A stretch of DNA of 64,000 nt, taken from contig NZ_CP046444.1 of NCBI RefSeq assembly GCF_014083945.1, positions 1,302,001 to 1,366,000 on the forward strand. Reading direction: 5' to 3'. The notes beneath the pieces are model-generated. The model ran no database searches, was not told the origin of the DNA, and saw only the letters and a list, made by a program, of their open reading frames with translations. This document shows positions 9,304-17,605 of this stretch, one piece after another (positions within the stretch are counted from its first letter, which is position 1; every line of letters starts with the position of its first letter). Position numbers and translations under genes: made by a program. Source of the stretch: Granulicella sp. 5B5 (GTDB lineage Bacteria > Acidobacteriota > Terriglobia > Terriglobales > Acidobacteriaceae).

Positions 9304-9740
9304 TGTTCACGAACGATACGAACATCCTGGTCTATTCCATCGACGCCACCGATTTGCCGAAGCATCTCACCGCGAAACGAATTGTCCAAGCCCATACGAT
9401 TCGTCGATATCCAGTGATGCTGCAGTCCTTGTCAGAGCTGTACTTCGCCACAACTCGAAAATCCCTGCTCTCAAATGCTGATGCGTCACAGATCGTCACC
9501 AGAACGCTTTCGATCTCACCAGTAATCCCTTACGACTCCAGCGATGTTGCCGCAGCGATGCGTCTCCACGACCTGCACAAGATTCAGTTCTTCGACGCCC
9601 TCCTCCTCGCCACCGCCGCCCGCTCCGGCTGCACCACACTTTTCAGCGAAGACTTCCAGCACAACCGTGCGTACGGCACCATCACCGTCCGCAACCCCTT
9701 CCTCCTGTCGCCCGCCGAACTCGACGCACTCCTCGATTAA
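9303..9740 (+). CDS. PIN-domain toxin (VapC family)
   Basis: A 145-residue PIN-domain ribonuclease. Acidic residues expected to hold the metal are visible in TNDTNILVYSID (first Asp), LSELYFAT (Glu), FFDALLLATA (Asp) and LFSEDF (Glu-Asp). VapC toxins cut tRNA or rRNA when released from the antitoxin. The gene shares one base with the upstream antitoxin gene. The two form a self-contained unit between alaS (divergent) and a membrane-protein gene. Confidence 0.88.
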   Translation: MFTNDTNILVYSIDATDLPKHLTAKRIVQAHTIRRYPVMLQSLSELYFATTRKSLLSNADASQIVTRTLSISPVIPYDSSDVAAAMRLHDLHKIQFFDALLLATAARSGCTTLFSEDFQHNRAYGTITVRNPFLLSPAELDALLD

Positions 9741-9798
9741 ACCTCGATCACCCGCCGCAACTACCGTTCTTGCTATAGCGTCAAACCTGACAGCAAGC

Positions 9799-10476
9799 AT
9801 GACCCACGGCCTCGCCACTCTCGTCGCTCTTGCCGCCCCCGCCGCTCACCACGGCAACCCCGTCATGCACTTCTTCTTCAAGTTCGGCCTCGCCGGCCTC
9901 CCCATCATCTCCGCGGTCGACAGCTCCTTCGTCCCGCTCCCTGTCCCCGGCGTCACCGACATCATGATCATCCTCTATGCCGCCGGCCACGCCAACGTCT
10001 TCCTCCTCGTCGGCCTCGCCACCCTCGGCTCCGCCATCGGAGGCTTCCTCTCGCACGCCGCAGGCCGCGCCGGCGGCATGGCGTTCCTTGAAAAACACGT
10101 CCCCGCCCGCATCCTCAAACCAGCCTCAGCCTGGATGGAACACCACGCCATCCTCGCCGTTGCCTTGCCCGCGCTGCTGCCGCCGCCCATGCCGCTCTCG
10201 CCCTTCGTCCTCGTCGCCGGAGCGGTCCACATGTCCCGCCGAACCTTCATGACGGCCTTCACCCTCAGTCGCCTCGTCCGTCACGCCCTCGCCGCCTGGA
10301 TCGGCGTCTACTACGGCCGCCACGTCCTCCATCTCTGGAACCGCTTCTCCGCCCGCTGGGGCGCCACCGTCCTCACCGTCATCTGGACGCTCATCATCCT
10401 CTTCACCGCCATCGCCATCTGGCGCCTCTACAAGGCCTCCCGCGAGATGAAACACGCCTCCACCGTCTCCGCATAG
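9799..10476 (+). CDS. DedA/VTT-type membrane protein
   Basis: About 225 residues with a hydrophobic pattern typical of DedA/YqaA (VTT domain) proteins: a re-entrant segment VDSSFVPLPVPGVTDIMIILYAAG, then LVGLATLGSAIGGFLSHAAGRAGG, then ALPALLPPPMPLSPFVLVAGA, and a last membrane helix (TVLTVIWTLIILFTAIAIW). Family members are thought to move lipids or polyisoprenyl carriers across the inner membrane. The ATG at 9799 places the start at a natural N-terminus; an upstream in-frame extension would overlap vapC heavily. The Shine-Dalgarno is weak. The transported molecule cannot be told from sequence. Confidence 0.75.
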   Translation: MTHGLATLVALAAPAAHHGNPVMHFFFKFGLAGLPIISAVDSSFVPLPVPGVTDIMIILYAAGHANVFLLVGLATLGSAIGGFLSHAAGRAGGMAFLEKHVPARILKPASAWMEHHAILAVALPALLPPPMPLSPFVLVAGAVHMSRRTFMTAFTLSRLVRHALAAWIGVYYGRHVLHLWNRFSARWGATVLTVIWTLIILFTAIAIWRLYKASREMKHASTVSA

Positions 10477-10815
10477 CATCTGCTAACCCTGTCAAGCCCC
10501 GTCTCCCTCACGGGCCACATAACTCCTTCTAAAACAACTACTAAGCCACCAAAACCAAAAACACTTTCTCCCACCCCACCTTCTATACTGGAAGCAGGAA
10601 ACAAAACTGGTTCCCTGGCAAACTGGCAACTGAGCGCCGCAAACCCGAACCTGCACAGACCCCCTCTAACCCCTTTCCCTGCCATATCATACCCGTAACT
10701 ATATACAGAATCAGCCACTTACCCCTTGGATCACCCCGTAAGTCGCTGATTCCACTAGATACCTCCGCTACATAGGGAGGGGGGAGGGGTATCGGAACGA
10801 TCCACATTCACCCTC
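10477..10815. other. Non-coding stretch with no recognised gene
   Basis: About 340 bp of lower GC content than the neighbouring genes, with short homopolymer-like runs (A-rich near 10530-10565, a G-run near 10776-10790). Open frames on the minus strand have no family features and no ribosome-binding site. It probably holds the upstream region of the SRP RNA gene. Confidence 0.5.
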
Positions 10816-10824
10816 TGATAAACT
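10816..10824 (+). promoter_or_regulatory. Extended -10 promoter element of the SRP RNA gene
   Basis: TGATAAACT has an extended -10 (TG-N-TAAACT) 6-7 nt upstream of the expected 5' end of the SRP RNA. The identical nonamer occurs before rimO (20998-21006). No convincing -35 hexamer is seen. Confidence 0.55.
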
Positions 10825-10830
10825 AGCTCC

Positions 10831-10930
10831 TGTGCCGGGTCCTACGCGACGTATTCCCGCCAACCCCGCCAGGTCCGGAAGGAAGCAACGGTAACGGGCC
10901 AATACGGGCGCAGTAGGGTAACCCGGTACA
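10831..10930 (+). ncRNA. ffs: Signal recognition particle RNA (4.5S type)
   Basis: The invariant apical domain is present: CCAGGTCCGGAAGGAAGCAA, containing the GGAA tetraloop and the asymmetric loop that bind Ffh. The ends pair: GTGCCGGGT at 10832-10840 with ACCCGGTAC at 10921-10929. Internal arms ATTCCCG and CGGG also pair. The length of about 100 nt fits the short bacterial form without an Alu domain. The RNA joins Ffh to bring ribosomes to FtsY, whose gene is also in this window (35234). Confidence 0.93.
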
Positions 10931-11114
10931 CTTTCTCCTCTTCACCACCGCGGTTCTCAGCCCCTTCTCTATTCCTTGAAAAATCAGCGCATCCTCGCCG
11001 GTTCTGCCTCGCTCCAATCCGCAGCCATCGGTCCTCATCGCCGCCACGCGCGACCCTTGCGTACGGACGCGATAAGATGCTCTCTGTTGCCTTAAAGCCT
11101 TTGGAGGTTGAAGT

Positions 11115-12131
11115 TTGAGTCTGTCGTTGAAGCCCAGGAACTCCGTCCGCGCCAAGATCTCAGCCGTCGGAGCCTACGTCCCTCCCCGCCTGCTCACCAA
11201 CGCTGACCTCGAGAAGATGGTCGAGACCAACGACGAGTGGATTCAGACCCGCACCGGCATCCGCGAGCGCCACATCGTTGAGCCCGGCACCGCCACCAGC
11301 GATCTCGCCGTCGAAGCCGCCAGGATCTGCCTCGCCAACCGCGGCATCCACCCCTCCGAGCTCGACGCCATCATCGTCGCCACCGTCACCCCGGACATGC
11401 TCTTCCCCGCCACCGCCTGTATCGTCCAGGCCAAGCTCGGCGCGCCCAACGCCTGGGGATTCGACCTCTCCGCCGCCTGCTCCGGCTACCTCTACGCCCT
11501 CCAGATCGGCGCCAAGCTCATCGAGTCCGGCGCCCAGAAGAAGGTCCTCATCATCGGTGCCGATGTCATGAGCTCCATCGTCGACTACACCGACCGCTCC
11601 ACCTGCATCCTCTTCGGCGACGGCGCCGGCGCAACCCTGCTAGAGCCCTGCGAACCCGGCGAGATCGGCCTCATCGACTACGTCCACGAGGTCGACGGCA
11701 CCGGTGCAGCCTCCCTCAACATGCCCGCCGGCGGCAGCCTCCACCCCGCCACCCATGCCACCATCGACGCCCGCCAGCACTACGTCCACCAGGACGGCGG
11801 CTCCGTCTACAAGGTTGCCGTCCGCAAAATGGCCGAGCTCACCGAGTGCGTCCTCAAGCGCAACGACATCACCGGTGCCGACCTCGACTGCTTCATCCCC
11901 CACCAGGCCAACCGCCGCATCATCGAGGCAACCGCCGACCGTCTCGGCATGCCCCTCGAACGCGTCGTCATCAACATCGACCGCTACGGCAACACCACCG
12001 CCGCAACCATCCCCCTCGCCATGGACACCGCGATCAAGGAAAACCGCATCAAGAAGGGCGACCTCGTCATGCTCGCCAGCTTCGGCGGCGGCTACACCAT
12101 CGGCTCCACTCTCCTCCGCTGGGAGTTCTAA
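11115..12131 (+). CDS. fabH: 3-oxoacyl-ACP synthase III (KAS III)
   Basis: Starts fatty-acid synthesis by condensing acetyl-CoA (or a branched acyl-CoA) with malonyl-ACP. The thiolase-fold catalytic triad is visible: Cys122 in FDLSAACSGYLYAL, His263 in IPHQANRRI and Asn293 in DRYGNTTAATIP. The N-terminal NDEWIQTRTGIRERHI and the C-terminal GGGYTIGSTLLRWEF are standard. Length 338 aa is normal. The start codon is TTG with a strong GGAGG 7 nt upstream. Its stop overlaps the stop of the convergent MutS-like gene. It stands alone, without plsX or other fab genes. Confidence 0.95.
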   Translation: MSLSLKPRNSVRAKISAVGAYVPPRLLTNADLEKMVETNDEWIQTRTGIRERHIVEPGTATSDLAVEAARICLANRGIHPSELDAIIVATVTPDMLFPATACIVQAKLGAPNAWGFDLSAACSGYLYALQIGAKLIESGAQKKVLIIGADVMSSIVDYTDRSTCILFGDGAGATLLEPCEPGEIGLIDYVHEVDGTGAASLNMPAGGSLHPATHATIDARQHYVHQDGGSVYKVAVRKMAELTECVLKRNDITGADLDCFIPHQANRRIIEATADRLGMPLERVVINIDRYGNTTAATIPLAMDTAIKENRIKKGDLVMLASFGGGYTIGSTLLRWEF

Positions 12132-13915
12132 CCCATCAGCCCCAGCAACCGCACGATCGCCAGCGCATTGGTCGTGCGGTTCACGCCAGGCTTCAGCAGG
12201 TAGTCGAACTCCAGCGGATCGTCGTCGTTCGGGCTAGCCATATGCACATTGCGCCCGCTCAGCTCTGCAATCTCCGCCAGTTCCGCCAGCGCCAGGTCAT
12301 GCGTGGATAGCGCCCCAATCGCTCCAACCTCCAGCAGCCCCCGCAGCACCGCCCCGGCCGCCGCTCTCCGGTCCGCCGAGTTCGTCCCACTCAAAATCTC
12401 ATCAATCAAAAACAGGCACTGAGCCGGGTTCTCACGAGCCATCGTCAGCACCGCGCGCAGCCTCTCCACTTCCGCCAGAAACTTCGACTTGCCCTCAGCC
12501 AGCGAGTCGCGCACCGCCAGCGATGCGCCGATTCGCAGTGCACTCAACCGGAGCCTCTTCGCCGGCACCGGAGCTCCCGCCAGCGCCAGCACCGCATTCA
12601 CGCCAATCGTGCGCAGCAGCGTCGACTTCCCCGCCATATTCGACCCCGAAATCAGCAGAAACTGCGCCTCTCCGCCAAGCGCCACATCATTCGCCACAGC
12701 CTTCCCCCGCGGCAGCAGCGGATGCACCATCGCCACAGCCTCAAACACCGCAGCCGTATCGACAATCTCCGCATACACATTCTCCGCATGCTCGGCAGCA
12801 TAGGTCGCCAGCGCCAGCAGCGCCTCCATCTCCGACCACGCCGCCAGCCAGCGCCGCATCGGCTCGGCATACAGCTTCTTCCATCGCCGCAGCCCAAACA
12901 GCGCCTGCGTTCCACCGCAGAACAACACCGTCAGCACCGAGAACCACTCCTTCTCGCGGTGCTCCACCACCATCAGCCAGCGCTCCAGCAGCCGCAGCAC
13001 TTCGTCCTGTCCAGCGCACTCACGCTGCAGCTCCAGCAGCCGTTCCGACTCGAACTTCGCCTCCTGCACAATCCGCAGTCCGCTCCGCAGAATCGTCGTC
13101 TGCCCAAACAGCTTCTTCGCCGCCGCCAACTCCTGCCGCGCTCGCGGCCGCAGCCACAGGCAAATCATCGCCTGCGCCAGCAGCAATGATTCCGTCGGCC
13201 GCAGGTACGCCGTCAGCGCCCCATAACGAGCCCAACCCACCGCCAGCAGCACAATCCACCCCACATTCACCGCAATCAGCAGCGGCCGAATCCACACCGC
13301 CGGCGCCTCTGTCTCCACCTCCAGCCACCGCTCGTAGGTCTCCGCCGGAATCTCCTCAAACTTCGACGCACCCAGCAACGCCACACGCTCTCGCAAATCC
13401 AGCGCCGGCGTCAGCTCCTTCACCGCAGCCTGCCGCTTCCGAGCGGCCGCAACCGTCGTCGGCTCCAGCAACAGCTCCGCCAGCGCCTTCTGTCCAATCG
13501 CCGTCCGCGTCGTCGCCAGCATCCCCAGCAGTGAGTCCCGTCCCACCACATCCAGGTCCCACGCATAGATATGGTCTTCCGCCGCCAGGCTCTCGCCCGT
13601 ATGTCCCGTCTGCGTCGCCACGCCGTTCACGCGGTCCAGCGCCGTCGCATACAAGCTGGAAAGCCTCACAGCCTTCCGCTCCCGAGCGCGTATCAACCGC
13701 CAGTACACTGTCAGCGCAACGAGCGGCACCAGCACGAGTAGCACGTTCAGTCCACTGCCATGGCCCCATATCGCCAGATACGCCTGCCGCACCGCCATCA
13801 CCACCAGCGCGGCAACAAAGATCCCAAACATGTCTCCACGGCTCTTCTGTTTGGCGAACTCCACATTGGCGCCACTCCTGCGCCGCTCATACTCCGCAAC
13901 AATCTCCTCAGCCAT
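12128..13915 (-). CDS. Membrane-anchored MutS-like ATPase
   Basis: A 595-residue protein with the MutS ATPase domain at its C-terminus: Walker A ISGSNMAGKSTLL (about 422-432), Walker B CLFLIDEILSGTNSADR (about 500-515) and the STHD switch (ALSTHDLALAELA). The mismatch-binding domain and connector domain of true MutS are missing. Instead there are two N-terminal hydrophobic segments (about 29-50 and 54-74) and another near 215-240, so it should be tethered to the membrane. A lever/clamp-like helical region lies between. A TATCCT box sits 6 nt before the ATG with no Shine-Dalgarno. The cellular role is unknown; it should not be called a mismatch-repair protein. Confidence 0.85.
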   Translation of the reverse strand: MAEEIVAEYERRRSGANVEFAKQKSRGDMFGIFVAALVVMAVRQAYLAIWGHGSGLNVLLVLVPLVALTVYWRLIRARERKAVRLSSLYATALDRVNGVATQTGHTGESLAAEDHIYAWDLDVVGRDSLLGMLATTRTAIGQKALAELLLEPTTVAAARKRQAAVKELTPALDLRERVALLGASKFEEIPAETYERWLEVETEAPAVWIRPLLIAVNVGWIVLLAVGWARYGALTAYLRPTESLLLAQAMICLWLRPRARQELAAAKKLFGQTTILRSGLRIVQEAKFESERLLELQRECAGQDEVLRLLERWLMVVEHREKEWFSVLTVLFCGGTQALFGLRRWKKLYAEPMRRWLAAWSEMEALLALATYAAEHAENVYAEIVDTAAVFEAVAMVHPLLPRGKAVANDVALGGEAQFLLISGSNMAGKSTLLRTIGVNAVLALAGAPVPAKRLRLSALRIGASLAVRDSLAEGKSKFLAEVERLRAVLTMARENPAQCLFLIDEILSGTNSADRRAAAGAVLRGLLEVGAIGALSTHDLALAELAEIAELSGRNVHMASPNDDDPLEFDYLLKPGVNRTTNALAIVRLLGLMG

Positions 13916-13978
13916 TCACTCAGGATAGCCCCGCCAACACGCTTGCCTGCCCGCGCCCAAACGCATAGCCTCGTACCC

Positions 13979-15025
13979 ATGCGTCTGCTCCTCTTTCTTG
14001 CCACCCTCACCGCGACCTCCCTCGCCTCTTCAGTTCAAGCTCAGGACGTCCACGTCAAAGTCGATCCCCACGGTCCCGGCTCCATCGCCAGCACCACCGA
14101 CTACACCACCATCCAGCAGGCGCTCGACCACCATCCCTTCGCGCCCGCAGGCTATCGCGTCATCATCTCCATCGTCCCCGGCGTCTACCACGAGCGCATC
14201 ATCGTCACCCAGAACCACAACAACATCACGCTGCTCGGTCTCGGCAAATCCCCCGAGGACGTCGTCATCACCAACTCGCTGAACGCAAAGACCGCCGGCG
14301 GAACCTTCTTCACCGAAACCGCCGAGATCAACGGCACCGGCTTCGAGGCCGATAACCTCACCTTCGAGAACACCGCCGGCAACACCGGCCAGGCCGTCGC
14401 CGCCGCCGTCCGTGGCGACCGCGCCGTCTTCAAGCACTGCCGCTTCCTCGGCCACCAGGACACCCTCTTCGCCGACTACGGCCGCCAGTACTACGTCGAC
14501 AGCTACATCGAAGGCGGGGTCGACTTCATCTTCGGCAACGCCGCCGCCGTCTTCGACCACGTCGAACTCCACGCCAACGGCCCCGGCTACCTCACCGCCC
14601 AATCCCGCACCGACCCCAACCAGCCCACCGGCTACGTCATCACCCACTCCACCGTCACCACCTCACTCGAAGCGACACTACCTCCGCCCGCAGGCGCACC
14701 CGGCGTCGCCTCCACAGCAGCCGCGCACAACATGACCGCCCTCGGCCGCCCCTGGCGCCCCTACGCCCGCGTCGTCTTCATGCATACCGTTCTCCCCGCC
14801 CAGCTCAACCCCGCGGGCTACACCGTCTGGAAGCGCGACGACCCCGTCCCACCGCTCGCCTGGTACGCCGAGTTCGACAACTCCGGCCCCGGCTGGCAGC
14901 CCACCGAGCGCCCCTCCTGGGAGCACATGCTCACCGCGAAAGAAGCCTCCGCCTTCGAGCCCCAGAACTTCCTCCGAGGTCGCGACCAATGGAACCCCAT
15001 CGCCGCCGCCGCTAAACTCCCTTAA
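13979..15025 (+). CDS. Secreted pectinesterase (carbohydrate esterase family 8)
   Basis: Removes methyl esters from pectin outside the cell. A signal peptide (MRLLLFLATLTATSLASSVQAQ) begins at ATG 13979, which is why this start is chosen. The right-handed beta-helix shows the CE8 motifs in order: GVYHERIIV, the catalytic QDTLFADYGRQYYVDSYI (Asp), GGVDFIFGNAAAVFD (second Asp) and LGRPWRPYARVVFM (Arg). Length 348 aa is ordinary. A two-hairpin repeat follows at 15062 and may end the transcript. With the GH2 enzyme, the beta-helix protein and the alginate lyase it points to plant or algal polysaccharide use. Confidence 0.92.
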   Translation: MRLLLFLATLTATSLASSVQAQDVHVKVDPHGPGSIASTTDYTTIQQALDHHPFAPAGYRVIISIVPGVYHERIIVTQNHNNITLLGLGKSPEDVVITNSLNAKTAGGTFFTETAEINGTGFEADNLTFENTAGNTGQAVAAAVRGDRAVFKHCRFLGHQDTLFADYGRQYYVDSYIEGGVDFIFGNAAAVFDHVELHANGPGYLTAQSRTDPNQPTGYVITHSTVTTSLEATLPPPAGAPGVASTAAAHNMTALGRPWRPYARVVFMHTVLPAQLNPAGYTVWKRDDPVPPLAWYAEFDNSGPGWQPTERPSWEHMLTAKEASAFEPQNFLRGRDQWNPIAAAAKLP

Positions 15026-15061
15026 CCTCCCATCGCTCTGCGTAAACGGCCACAAATCAGG

Positions 15062-15121
15062 TACCCCGAGGCTTCAGCCTCGGGTTTCATAACCCAAAAT
15101 GAAGCAGGGCTTTAGCCCTGA
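15062..15121. repeat. Two-hairpin repeat (TTCA/TTTA loop family), copy 2
   Basis: CCCGAGGC-TTCA-GCCTCGGG (15065-15084), a 20-nt spacer, then CAGGGC-TTTA-GCCCTG (15105-15120). The first stem differs from copy 1 at several positions, yet pairing is complete and the loop is unchanged, a sign of selection for structure. Confidence 0.8.
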
Positions 15122-15148
15122 GGTATGCTTCTCTTCGGAGATCCACCG

Positions 15149-17200
15149 ATGCCTTCCCACCGTATTGCCCTCGTCACTACACTCGCGCTCACCGCCTCAC
15201 TCGCCGCCACTCTCGCTATAGCGCAAACCCCCGGCATCCAGCCCAACGACATCGACCACGCCGTCAAGCCCGGCGACGACTTCTACCTCTACGCCAACGG
15301 CACCTGGCTCGATCGCACCGTCCTGCCGCCTGACCGCGTCGCCATCGGCGCCTTCTCCATCGTCGCCGACAAGACAGACAAGCAGGTCGCCGCCATCGTC
15401 GACGACGCAGCCGCGGCCAACGCCGCTCCCGGCACCAGCAAACGCCTCATCGCCGACCTCTACCACGCCTACATGGACGAGTCCGCCATCGAGAAGCACG
15501 GCATGGCCACCCTCAAGCCGCAGCTCGCCGCTATCGCCGCCATCAAGGACAAGCACGAGCTCTCCACCGCCCTCGGCCACTCTCTCCGCGCCGACACCGA
15601 CGCCCTCAACAACACCAACTTCCACACCTCCAACATCTTCGGTCTATGGGTCGCGCCCGGCTTTCAGGACTCCGACCACTACGCCCCCTACCTCATGCAG
15701 GGTGGCATCGAGATGCCCGATCGAGCCTACTACCTCGACGACTCCGCGCACATGAAGTCCATCCGCGACTCCTACTCCAAGCACGTCGTCGCTGTCTTCA
15801 CCATCGCCGGCCTCTCCGATCCCGAAGCCCGCGCCGCCCGCGTCATCGCCCTCGAGCACGCCATCGCCGAAGCCCACATCGCACTCGCCGACAACGAAGA
15901 CATCCACAAGGCCAACAACCTCTGGCAGACCGCCGACTTCGCCACAAAGGCCCCCGGCCTCGACTGGACCGAGTTCTTCCACGCCGCCGGCCTCTCCACC
16001 CAGAAGACCCTCTACGTCTGGCAGCCCACCGCCATCACCGGCGAGTCCGCCCTCGTCGCCTCGCAGCCGCTCGACGCCTGGAAGGACTGGCTCGCCCTTC
16101 ATCTCATCGACGACAACACCTCCGGCATCTCCAAGGCCCTCGCCAACGAGCACTTCGCCTTCTTCGGCACCACGCTCTCCGGCGCACCACAGCAGCGCCC
16201 CCGTGACCAGCGCGCCCTCGCCGTCGTCAACTCCTATCTCGGCGACACCGTCGGCCAGCTCTACGCCGAGCGCTACTTCCCGCCCGCCGCGCGCGCCAAA
16301 GCACAAGCGATGGTCTCCAACCTCCTCGCCGCCTTCCACAAGCGCCTCGAAGCCATCGACTGGATGGCCCCCAGCACCAAAGCCGAGGCCATCCGCAAGC
16401 TCGACGCCCTCTACGTCGGCGTCGGCTACGCCGATCACTGGCGCTCCTACGCTGGTCTCGAGATCAAGCCCGACGACCTCCTCGGCGACTACCAGCGTGC
16501 CGACCTCTTCGAGTACCACTACGCCCTCTCGCGCATCGGCAAGCCCGTCGACCGCCACGAGTGGTGCATGGAGCCGCAGACCGTCAACGCCGTCAACCTG
16601 CCGCTGAACAACGGCCTCAACTTCCCCGCGGCCATCCTGCAACCGCCGTTCTTTGACGCCTCCGCACCCGACGCCTCCAACTACGGCGCCATCGGTGCCG
16701 TCATCGGCCACGAGATCTCCCACACCTTCGACTCCGAGGGTGCCGAGTTCGACTCCAAAGGCCAGGTCCGCAAGTGGTGGACCGACGCCGACTATGCGCA
16801 CTTCAAACAGGTCACCGGCGCGCTCGCCGCGCAGTTCGACGGCTACGAGCCCTACCCCGGCGTCCACGTCAACGGCCGCCAGACCCTCGGCGAAGACATC
16901 GCCGACCTCGGTGGCCTCGCCGCGGCCTACGACGCCTTCCACGCCGCCCAGCATGGCCAGCCCATCAAAGTAGTCGACGGCTTCGACGGCGACCAGCAGT
17001 TCTACCTAGCCTTCGGCCAAATCTGGCGCACCAAGATCCGCGAAGCCGCCGAGCGCCGCCAGATCCTCACCGACCCCCACGCCCCCGGCCACTACCGCGC
17101 AGAAACCGTCCGCAACTTCGACGCCTGGTACAAAGCCTTCCACATCCAACCCGGCGAAAAGCTCTACCTCGCCCCCGACCAGCGCGTGCGCATCTGGTAA
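15149..17200 (+). CDS. Secreted M13 family zinc metallopeptidase (neprilysin-like)
   Basis: A 683-residue endopeptidase. ATG 15149 starts a signal peptide (MPSHRIALVTTLALTASLAATLAIAQ) and has GGAG about 8 nt upstream. The first domain (M13_N) begins IQPNDIDHAVKPGDDFYLYANGTWL. The catalytic domain carries His521-Glu522-x-x-His525 (GHEISHTFD) and the third zinc ligand Glu582 with Asp586 (GEDIADLGGLAAAYDAF). The substrate-binding NAYY-type motif is altered to NAVNLPLNN before FPAAILQPPFFD. Likely periplasmic or extracellular, digesting short peptides. Confidence 0.93.
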   Translation: MPSHRIALVTTLALTASLAATLAIAQTPGIQPNDIDHAVKPGDDFYLYANGTWLDRTVLPPDRVAIGAFSIVADKTDKQVAAIVDDAAAANAAPGTSKRLIADLYHAYMDESAIEKHGMATLKPQLAAIAAIKDKHELSTALGHSLRADTDALNNTNFHTSNIFGLWVAPGFQDSDHYAPYLMQGGIEMPDRAYYLDDSAHMKSIRDSYSKHVVAVFTIAGLSDPEARAARVIALEHAIAEAHIALADNEDIHKANNLWQTADFATKAPGLDWTEFFHAAGLSTQKTLYVWQPTAITGESALVASQPLDAWKDWLALHLIDDNTSGISKALANEHFAFFGTTLSGAPQQRPRDQRALAVVNSYLGDTVGQLYAERYFPPAARAKAQAMVSNLLAAFHKRLEAIDWMAPSTKAEAIRKLDALYVGVGYADHWRSYAGLEIKPDDLLGDYQRADLFEYHYALSRIGKPVDRHEWCMEPQTVNAVNLPLNNGLNFPAAILQPPFFDASAPDASNYGAIGAVIGHEISHTFDSEGAEFDSKGQVRKWWTDADYAHFKQVTGALAAQFDGYEPYPGVHVNGRQTLGEDIADLGGLAAAYDAFHAAQHGQPIKVVDGFDGDQQFYLAFGQIWRTKIREAAERRQILTDPHAPGHYRAETVRNFDAWYKAFHIQPGEKLYLAPDQRVRIW

Positions 17201-17203
17201 AAA

Positions 17204-17271
17204 CAAGAAGCAGCGAGCGGGGATAAGGAGCAGTTTCTACTCCCTATTCCCCGCTCCCTATTCCCTGCCCT
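17204..17271 (+). repeat. Paired polypurine and polypyrimidine repeat
   Basis: A purine block (GAAGCAGCGAGCGGGGATAA) is followed by a pyrimidine block (CTACTCCCTATTCCCCGCTC and on to CCCTGCCC). They are roughly complementary and could fold back. The repeat fills the whole gap between the M13 gene and the next start codon, leaving no room for a Shine-Dalgarno. Confidence 0.65.
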
Positions 17272-17595
17272 ATGCACCACATCATCGCCGCCATCAAATC
17301 AGGGACCGACCCGGTGGCTCCCTTGCCGCCGGGCGCGTTCACGCGTCAGCTTGAAGAGCCCGTCTACTGCCCCAAGTGCGACGTCTACTACCTGCTCATC
17401 GCCGACTACGAGGCCTCCGTCAACAAGTACTTCCCGCAGGAGACCCGCCGCCACCTCTCGCTACTCAAAAAAGCCGTCATGATGGGCCACGACTACGGCC
17501 ACCGCGTCACCCACTTTGAGACCAACGGCGTCGTCGTCACCCGCCACATGCCCGAGAAGACCGTTCTCCCACCCATCCCCAAGCGGGTCATGTAA
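17272..17595 (+). CDS. Hypothetical protein with a CPKC motif
   Basis: A 107-residue protein with no signal peptide or membrane segment. The core VYCPKCDVYYLLIADYEASVNKYFP contains a CxxC pair that could bind a metal or be redox active; the C-terminal half is rich in His, Lys and Arg (GHDYGHRVTHFETNGVVVTRHM). Codon use matches the neighbours, which supports a real gene. The ATG directly follows a polypyrimidine repeat. The function is not recognised. Confidence 0.65.
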   Translation: MHHIIAAIKSGTDPVAPLPPGAFTRQLEEPVYCPKCDVYYLLIADYEASVNKYFPQETRRHLSLLKKAVMMGHDYGHRVTHFETNGVVVTRHMPEKTVLPPIPKRVM

Positions 17596-17605
17596 CCACG
17601 CGCAA

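Noticed and set aside
12523-13968. Open frame of 481 codons on the + strand opposite the MutS-like gene
   Set aside because: The product is almost entirely Ala/Pro/Ser; the opposite strand has clear ATPase motifs.
15644-16954. Open frame of 436 codons on the - strand opposite the M13 peptidase
   Set aside because: Gly/Val/Glu-rich shadow with no family features.
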